From: Solirubrobacteraceae bacterium
GTDB taxonomy: Bacteria > Actinomycetota > Thermoleophilia > Solirubrobacterales > Solirubrobacteraceae
DNA length: 27,756 nucleotides
Direction: 5' to 3'
Assembly (NCBI GenBank): GCA_025935735.1
Contig: JAICUS010000010.1
Coordinates: forward strand, 1 to 27,756
A program made the position numbers and the translations under genes. Shown piece by piece: positions 23,036 through 27,756 of the stretch. The notes under the pieces are model-generated. The model was given only the letters and a program-made list of their open reading frames with translations, made no database searches and was not told where the DNA came from. Position 1 is the first letter of the stretch. Every line of letters starts with the position of its first letter.

Positions 23036-24600
23036 CCGGGCTGCTCCAGGAGGCGCCGCGGCTGAGCGACCTCAGCGAGAGCGAGCGCGGCGCCCGGTTC
23101 GCCCGGCTGCAGGAGCGCCTCGTGCCGGTGTGGGCGGCGATGCGCCTCAACCAGCCGGGCGAGTCGATCGTCGTCGTGCCGTCGGTCGCGCCGGACGCGA
23201 CACAGACGGGGACGGTGCTGCAGGCGCTCGAGGAGCGGATGCTGTTCCTGCTGCTGCTGTTGCGCAAGCCGCGCATGCGGGTCATCTACGTCACCGGGCG
23301 GCCCGTGCCGGAGAGCGTCGTGCAGTACTACCTCGCGCTCCTGCCGGGCGTGATCCCGCACCAGGCCCGGGCGCGGCTGCACATGGTGGCCACGCACGAC
23401 GGGCGCGCCCGCTCGCTGGTGGAGAAGCTGCTCGAGCGCCCCCGCGTGCTGGCGCAGATCCGGGCGCTGATCCCCGATCCCGTCCGCAGCCACCTCGTTC
23501 CCTACACGACCTCGGCGCACGAGCGCGATCTCGCCCTCAGCCTGGGGATCCCGCTCTACGGCGCCGATCCCGCGCACCTCCCGTTCGGCACCAAGACCGG
23601 CTGCCGGCGGCTGTTCGCCGAGGCGGACGTCGTTCACCCGATCGGCTACGAGGATCTCCACGACGCGGACGCCGTGGTCGACGCGCTCGCCCGTATGCGC
23701 GCGGCGCGGCCGGCGGTCGCGACCGCGATCGTCAAGCTCAACGAGGGCGTCGCCGGCCGGGGCAACGCGGTCGTCGACCTGCGCGACCTGCCCGCGCCGG
23801 GCGCCGCCGAGGAGCGGCCGCAGCTCGCCCGCCGCCTGGAGGCGATGGCGTTCGAGCACCCCGACGTGCGGCTCGAGTCCTACCTCGGGCAGCTCGCGCG
23901 GGACGGCGGGATCGTCGAGGAGCGGGTGGGCGGCGTGGAGGTCCGCAGCCCGAGCGTGCAGCTGCGCGTGACGCCGCTGGGCGAGGTCGAGCTCCTGTCG
24001 ACGCACGACCAGCTGCTGGGCGGCCCGAGCGGCCAGACGTACCTGGGCTGCCGCTTCCCGGCCGACTTCGGCTACGCCCGCGCGATCACCCGCGAGGCGG
24101 CCAAGATCGGGGAGCGCCTCGCGCGGGCGGGCGTCATCGGCCGCTTCGCGGTCGACTTCGTGGTGGTCCGCGACGCTCACGGCGGCTGGAGCACGTACGC
24201 GATCGAGCTCAACCTGCGCAAGGGCGGGACCACGCACCCGTTTCTCACGCTCCAGTTCCTCACCGACGGCGAGTACGACCCGGGGACCGCGCTGTTCGTC
24301 GCGCCGAGCGGACGCGAGAAGCACCTCGTCGCCACCGACCATCTGGAGGACGAGCGGCTGCGCGGCCTCACGCTCGACGATCTCTTCGACGTCGCGGTGC
24401 GCCATCGCCTGCACTTCGACCAGGCGCGCCAGACGGGCGTCGTCTTCCACATGATGAGCGGGCTCGCGGAGCTCGGCCGTGTCGGCTTCACCGCGGTGGG
24501 CGACAGCCGCGAGCAGGCCGACGCGACATACCGCCTGGCCGAGCGCATCCTCCACGAGGAGGCGGGGCCGGCGCCCGAGCCGCCGCTGCCGCCGCTCTGA
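23032..24600 (+). CDS. ATP-grasp ligase related to peptide ligase PGM1
   Basis: The product is 522 residues. The N-terminal third (VVVPSVAPDATQTG, EERMLFLLLLLRKPRMRVIYVTG, VQYYLALLPGVIP) is characteristic of the protein family named after PGM1, the pheganomycin peptide ligase. The ATP-grasp part follows: K188 (GTKTG), VKLNEG with K235 and E238, a glycine loop AGRGNAV (241-247), and the metal and ATP site D375 (RFAVDFV), E392 and N394 (AIELNLRKGGTTHP). The C-terminal QTGVVFHMMSGLAELGRVGFT is also family-specific. Such enzymes activate a carboxylate as acyl phosphate and join it to an amine. No precursor peptide or other natural-product gene is nearby, so the substrates are unknown. It overlaps the cyclase gene (ATGA) and precedes the antiporter by ten bases. 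Confidence 0.82.
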   Translation: MTGLLQEAPRLSDLSESERGARFARLQERLVPVWAAMRLNQPGESIVVVPSVAPDATQTGTVLQALEERMLFLLLLLRKPRMRVIYVTGRPVPESVVQYYLALLPGVIPHQARARLHMVATHDGRARSLVEKLLERPRVLAQIRALIPDPVRSHLVPYTTSAHERDLALSLGIPLYGADPAHLPFGTKTGCRRLFAEADVVHPIGYEDLHDADAVVDALARMRAARPAVATAIVKLNEGVAGRGNAVVDLRDLPAPGAAEERPQLARRLEAMAFEHPDVRLESYLGQLARDGGIVEERVGGVEVRSPSVQLRVTPLGEVELLSTHDQLLGGPSGQTYLGCRFPADFGYARAITREAAKIGERLARAGVIGRFAVDFVVVRDAHGGWSTYAIELNLRKGGTTHPFLTLQFLTDGEYDPGTALFVAPSGREKHLVATDHLEDERLRGLTLDDLFDVAVRHRLHFDQARQTGVVFHMMSGLAELGRVGFTAVGDSREQADATYRLAERILHEEAGPAPEPPLPPL

Positions 24601-24610
24601 CGGAGCCGTC

Positions 24611-25909
24611 GTGACGACCAGCCGGATCCTCCTCGACGTGGCGGTCATCCTGGCCGCCGCATGGGTGGGCGGCGCCGCGTTCGAGCGGGTCGGGCAACCG
24701 CGCGTGATCGGCGAGATCGTCGCGGGGGTCGCGCTCGGGCCGACCGTCCTGGGCGCCCTGCCGGGGGATCCGTCCGCCGGCCTCTTCCCGGCCGACGCCC
24801 GCCAGGTGCTCGTGCTGATCGGCCAGGTGGGCCTGGCGACGTTCATGTTCACGGTCGGCTGGGACCTCGACCTGCGCGTCGCCCGCCGGCGGTCGCGCGC
24901 CGCGGCGCTCGTCTCGGTCGCCTCGATCGCGCTGCCGTTCGCGCTGGGGGTGGCGCTGGCGGCGTACCTGCACCCCGGCCACGACACCGTGGGAGGGCGG
25001 CACGTCCCGTTCGGGCCGTTCGCGCTGTTCCTGGGCGCCGCGCTGTCGCTGACCGCGTTCCCGGTGCTCGCGCGGATCCTGCGCGAGCGGCGGCTGGCCG
25101 GGACGCCGCTCGGCGCGCTCGTCCTCACGGCCGCGTCGATCGACGACGTGATCGGCTGGAGCCTGCTCGCCGTGGCCCTGGTCGTCCTCCAGGCCGGCAG
25201 CGCCTGGGACTACATCCGCATGGTGCTCGAATGCGCGGCCTTCGTCGCGGCGGTGGTCGTGGTCGTCCGGCCCCTCCTGCTGCGGCTCCGGCGCCAGGAG
25301 CTCGTCCTGCCGGTCGCCCTCCTGGGCGCATACGCCACCGACGCGATCGGCATCCACGCCGTCTTCGGTGCGTTCCTGATCGGTGCCGCGATGCCGCGCC
25401 CGCAGGACGCGGCCGCGCGCGACCGGTTCGTCCCGCTGGTCGCCGTGCTGGCCCCCGTGTACTTCGTCATGTCCGGCATGAGCGTGGACGTCCTCGGGCT
25501 GCATGCCGGGGACGCCGGTGCGTTCGTGCTGATCCTGGCCACGGCGTGCGCCGGGAAGTTCGTGGGGGCCTACAGCGGCGCCCGGCTCGCGCGCATCGGC
25601 GCCCACGAGGCGGCCACGGTCGGCGTGCTCATGAACACGCGCGGCCTGATCGAGATCGTGCTGCTCACCGTCGGGCACGAGCAGGGCCTGATCGACGACC
25701 GCCTGTTCACGCTGTTCGCGCTGATGGCGATCCTGACGACCCTGATCACCGCGCCGGCGCTCGCGGCGCTCCGGCGTGCCGGTCCTCAGGCCGGCTCCGG
25801 CTCCTGCACGGCGTGCGACGCGGTGAGCGTGAGCGCGCCGCCGCCCGCGACCAGGCCGACGACCACCGCGAGCACGCCGTATGCCGGAGCCGCCGACGTC
25901 GGCGGCTAG
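24611..25909 (+). CDS. CPA2-type cation/proton antiporter
   Basis: The product is 432 residues with about 12 hydrophobic segments. It begins with VGQPRVIGEIVAGVALGPTVLG (27-48), the classic first unit of the Na+/H+ exchanger (KefB/NapA) superfamily, and carries the ion-binding pair D178-D179 in LTAASIDDVIGW, an AFPVLARIL segment (149-157) and the helix MNTRGLIEIVLLTVG near the end. No NAD-binding TrkA domain follows, so it is a short Na+ or K+/H+ antiporter. The last 40 residues (after about 392) are Ser/Thr/Ala/Pro-rich and unlike a transporter helix. The GTG at 24611 has GGAG six to nine bases upstream. As last gene of the run it may be the effector whose activity or amount follows the kinase-cyclase signal. 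Confidence 0.92.
   Translation: MTTSRILLDVAVILAAAWVGGAAFERVGQPRVIGEIVAGVALGPTVLGALPGDPSAGLFPADARQVLVLIGQVGLATFMFTVGWDLDLRVARRRSRAAALVSVASIALPFALGVALAAYLHPGHDTVGGRHVPFGPFALFLGAALSLTAFPVLARILRERRLAGTPLGALVLTAASIDDVIGWSLLAVALVVLQAGSAWDYIRMVLECAAFVAAVVVVVRPLLLRLRRQELVLPVALLGAYATDAIGIHAVFGAFLIGAAMPRPQDAAARDRFVPLVAVLAPVYFVMSGMSVDVLGLHAGDAGAFVLILATACAGKFVGAYSGARLARIGAHEAATVGVLMNTRGLIEIVLLTVGHEQGLIDDRLFTLFALMAILTTLITAPALAALRRAGPQAGSGSCTACDAVSVSAPPPATRPTTTASTPYAGAADVGG
25786..25875 (-). CDS. Possible small membrane protein antisense to the antiporter end
   Basis: On the minus strand a frame from GTG (25875) to TGA encodes 29 residues: a hydrophobic, helix-like stretch (LAVVVGLVAGGGAL) followed by a hydrophilic tail ending in QEPEPA. 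It looks more like a natural membrane segment than the low-complexity antiporter tail read from the other strand. There is no clear ribosome site, and an in-frame stop (TAG) lies 30 bases upstream of the GTG. It could be a real microprotein, the remnant of a longer lost gene, or chance in GC-rich DNA. Confidence 0.15.
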   Translation of the reverse strand: MLAVVVGLVAGGGALTLTASHAVQEPEPA

Positions 25910-25939
25910 CCTGCTGCTCCTGGCGAGCTCCAATCGCTC

Positions 25940-25945
25940 TAATGT
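25940..25945 (+). promoter_or_regulatory. -10-like TAATGT for the TraR/DksA-like gene
   Basis: TAATGT ends seven bases before the GTG at 25953, in one of the few AT-rich patches here. The spacing fits a leaderless transcript, and no convincing Shine-Dalgarno is present. No -35 is evident. Confidence 0.4.
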
Positions 25946-25952
25946 CCGGGGC

Positions 25953-26315
25953 GTGGCCGATCTCGATGCGATCCGGCGTGAGCTCGAGGCGCACCGCGAC
26001 GAGAGCCGCGAGCGCATCGCGAATCTCGCCAAGCGCCCCGAGCGCGGGACGGCGCAGGGCTTCGGCAAGCGGATCGGGGACGGCACGGTCGAGGCGATCA
26101 GCCGGCTGACCGAGATCGGGGTGGGCACCGTGCTGGAGGTCGATCTGGAGCGCACGGAGCGTGCGCTGGCCAAGCTCGACGAAGGCACGTATGGGCTGTG
26201 CGACGCGTGCGGGAAGCCGATCGCGCCCAAGCGGCTGCAGGCGATGCCCAACGTGGTGCTGTGCATCGAGTGCGCGGCCGCCCAGCCCCGGGCGGTCGCC
26301 CCGCGCCGACGGTGA
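25953..26315 (+). CDS. TraR/DksA-family zinc-finger protein
   Basis: The product is 120 residues from the GTG at 25953. An N-terminal helical hairpin (about 5-80, rich in Arg and Glu) leads to the family zinc finger: CDAC, 17 residues, then CIEC, with the GTYGLCDACGKPI and RLQAMPNVVLC phrases typical of the DksA/TraR C4 finger. In relatives the helical arm enters the RNA polymerase secondary channel and alters initiation; some short actinobacterial members may do this without ppGpp. The ATG at 25881 would overlap the antiporter end and add a non-conserved Ser/Leu-rich leader, so the GTG after the -10 element is preferred. It is likely its own unit, ended by the hairpin at 26357. Confidence 0.87.
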   Translation: MADLDAIRRELEAHRDESRERIANLAKRPERGTAQGFGKRIGDGTVEAISRLTEIGVGTVLEVDLERTERALAKLDEGTYGLCDACGKPIAPKRLQAMPNVVLCIECAAAQPRAVAPRRR

Positions 26316-26356
26316 CGCCGAGTCTCGGAGGGCATGAAGCGGAGCAGCACCGCAGT

Positions 26357-26387
26357 GCGGCGTGCGTCGGTACGCCGAGCACGCCGC
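26357..26387. terminator. Very strong bidirectional hairpin with TACG loop
   Basis: GCGGCGTGC (26357-26365) pairs with GCACGCCGC (26379-26387), and after one bulged G the stem continues as TCGG with CCGA, closing on TACG. That is 13 base pairs with a UNCG-type loop. It sits in the 103-base gap between two convergent genes and probably ends transcription from both sides. No T-tract is present. A small CCGAG-T-CTCGG palindrome (26318-26328) lies upstream; nothing else is seen in the gap. Confidence 0.7.
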
Positions 26388-26418
26388 CCCAACGTCGCCG
26401 GCTCAAGAAGCGGACCCG

Positions 26419-27756
26419 TTATGGGCCGAGATCGACGCGGTCGAGCTCGGCGTCCGGCCAGCGGATCTCGACCGTCGCCTCGTCGTGGACGGAGACAGCG
26501 ACCGTGCCCGGAGCCTCGGCGCGCGTGAGCGTGACGAGCGCCGCGTAGACGTGGCCGGCGCGCACCGCGCCGGTCGTCTCGGCCACCGGGATCCAGGCGG
26601 GATCGCCGAACGCGTCCGTGCCGTGCGTGGGCAGGCAGCGGACGACGTCGAGCCCAGCGAGCGGCGTCAGCGTGCTGGTCACGCCGTCGGACCGGCGGAC
26701 GCGGCCCGGGCCGGCGGGCTCGCCGGCGAGGGCGTAGCCGCCGATGCGCAATCGCAGTGGTGCGTCGGTCCGGGCCAGCCGGACCTCCCAGGGGCCGTGG
26801 AGCGCCGATGCGGTGGTCACCCGGGAACCGTCCACGCGGAAGCGCGACATCGCCACCCGGGGGCCGAGCGCGAGCGTCTCCATCGGCCCGCGCTGCGACG
26901 GCCGGCCGTGCGCGTCGAGCAGCGCCACGTGCGAGTCGACCGGGTCGCCGCTCACCTGCGGCGCGGCGTGGGTCGCGTACGCGTGGCGCGCGTAGAACGG
27001 GTCGTCCGGCGCGACCGCGGCGTCCGTGGCGAACCTGGCGCCGCGTCCGTCCAGCCAGTCGATCGCGCCCCGGGTCGTCCCGTGGTTCGTCACCCGGACG
27101 ATCCCGTCGGCCGTGGTCCCGGAGACGAGCCAGCCCGGCGGGCGCACCACGCGCTCGACGTCGTGCTCGTCCAGCTCGAGCGGCTCCTCGACCGCCGCCC
27201 ACACCGGGTGGTCCGGCGCCAGGACGAGGCCCGCGAACCCCTTGGCCGCCCAGTACGGCGAGCCCGGGCCGGAGTAGGTCTGGCGGATCCCCGGGAACGC
27301 GCCGTGCCAGCCGAGCGGGAGCAGCCCGCGGGCGTCCAGGCAGCCGTGCGAGAGGAAGTGGCGCAGCACCCCGCTGGCGAGCCGGCGCGTGCGGCCGGGC
27401 GAGACCCCGTCGACGCCGAAGACCGCGCCCGTCCAGAACGGCGCGAGCATCGCGAAGCGATAGGTCAGCGAGCGGCCCTGGAGCAGCGGCGCGCCGTCGG
27501 TGCCCACGAGGTGCTGCGCGTCGGCGAGGAACAGCGCCAGCCGCTCGCGGTAGCGCTCGGGCGGCGGCTCGCCGGCGATCCGCGACAGCCAGAGCGGATA
27601 GAAGTGCAGCGCCCAGGCGTTGTAGTAGTCGAAGTTGGTCGCGTCGCCGTCGGTGTACCAGCCGCCGCCCACGTACCAGCGCTCGGTCAGCTCCTGCGCC
27701 TCCTCGAGGTCCAGGGGCTCCCACGCCGCCCCCGCGCGCCGCAGGAACGCGCTCAC
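26419..27756 (-). CDS. DUF2264 family protein (N-terminus outside the window)
   Basis: At least 446 codons are visible, ending in the TAA at 26421-26419; the frame is still open at the right edge, so the true start is beyond it (family members are about 600 residues). The segment WYVGGGWYTDGDATNFDYYNAWALHFYPL is the hallmark of DUF2264, an alpha/alpha toroid domain. Further family-like features are GRSLTYRFAMLAPFW, a GLLPLGWHGAFP segment and YWAAKGFAGL, followed by a beta-sandwich C-terminal half with many Val/Thr strands. DUF2264 proteins occur in polysaccharide-use loci, and I recall a relation to glycosidase family GH154 (beta-glucuronidases), which needs a profile search. No signal peptide can be assessed. 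It could belong to the carbohydrate theme of the left half. Confidence 0.85.
   Translation of the reverse strand: MSAFLRRAGAAWEPLDLEEAQELTERWYVGGGWYTDGDATNFDYYNAWALHFYPLWLSRIAGEPPPERYRERLALFLADAQHLVGTDGAPLLQGRSLTYRFAMLAPFWTGAVFGVDGVSPGRTRRLASGVLRHFLSHGCLDARGLLPLGWHGAFPGIRQTYSGPGSPYWAAKGFAGLVLAPDHPVWAAVEEPLELDEHDVERVVRPPGWLVSGTTADGIVRVTNHGTTRGAIDWLDGRGARFATDAAVAPDDPFYARHAYATHAAPQVSGDPVDSHVALLDAHGRPSQRGPMETLALGPRVAMSRFRVDGSRVTTASALHGPWEVRLARTDAPLRLRIGGYALAGEPAGPGRVRRSDGVTSTLTPLAGLDVVRCLPTHGTDAFGDPAWIPVAETTGAVRAGHVYAALVTLTRAEAPGTVAVSVHDEATVEIRWPDAELDRVDLGP

Noticed and set aside
25881..25952. N-terminal extension of the TraR/DksA-like protein from the ATG at 25881
   Set aside because: It overlaps the antiporter end, is Ser/Leu-rich without family similarity, and would be cut by the -10 element placed just before the GTG at 25953.
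24488..27724. A 1078-residue open frame on the minus strand across the antiporter, TraR-like and DUF2264 genes
   Set aside because: It is Arg/Pro/Gly-rich, lacks any domain, and runs antisense or out of frame to three well-supported genes; long open frames arise by chance in DNA this GC-rich.

Overview
The window is very GC-rich, densely coded chromosomal DNA from a high-GC Gram-positive bacterium. GC in third codon positions is near saturation, GTG starts are common, and many genes are joined by 4-bp ATGA or GTGA overlaps. The mix of families (luciferase-fold oxidoreductase of the F420 type, ABC sugar importer without its own ATPase, GAF-rich cytosolic kinase, TraR/DksA-like zinc finger) fits Actinomycetota. 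Thermoleophilia/Solirubrobacterales is my best guess, but the sequence alone does not prove it. I see no rRNA, tRNA, CRISPR array, insertion sequence, phage gene or attachment site. No gene-free stretch exceeds 300 bases; the longest gaps are about 95 to 125 bases and hold promoters or hairpins.

Region 1 (1-3048): the tail of an exported repeat/PKD-like protein, then a TetR regulator. A clean inverted repeat overlaps the tetR stop codon and sits just upstream of a -10-like TATGCT, a good ribosome binding site and a two-gene operon (luciferase-like monooxygenase plus SMP-30/gluconolactonase-like enzyme). The TetR protein probably represses that operon.

Region 2 (3120-15321): a glycoside-degradation locus. 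It has a GH3 glucosidase with a PA14 insert, an exported or anchored GH35 beta-galactosidase, a GH42 beta-galactosidase co-transcribed with a sugar-binding lipoprotein and two ABC permeases, and a GH1 glycosidase. The likely flow is extracellular trimming by GH35, uptake of oligosaccharides by the ABC importer, and cytosolic hydrolysis by GH42, GH1 and GH3. No transporter ATPase and no LacI-type regulator are present. A partial DUF2264 protein at the right edge may belong to the same carbohydrate theme.

Region 3 (15346-18805): two xylose-isomerase-like TIM-barrel proteins, a phytanoyl-CoA dioxygenase-like (PhyH) oxygenase and a 2-hydroxyacid dehydrogenase, packed with divergent gaps of only 24 and 16 bases. 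They are probably an accessory pathway for an unusual sugar or sugar acid.

Region 4 (18901-25909): the most unusual part. One tightly overlapped run encodes a soluble hybrid histidine kinase (GAF-GAF-HisKA-HATPase-REC-REC), a single-domain receiver, a receiver-class III cyclase fusion, an ATP-grasp ligase related to the pheganomycin peptide ligase PGM1, and a CPA2-type cation/proton antiporter. This joins phosphorelay, cyclic-nucleotide synthesis, an amide-bond-forming-type enzyme and ion transport in one apparent operon. A small TraR/DksA-like zinc-finger protein and a strong hairpin follow.
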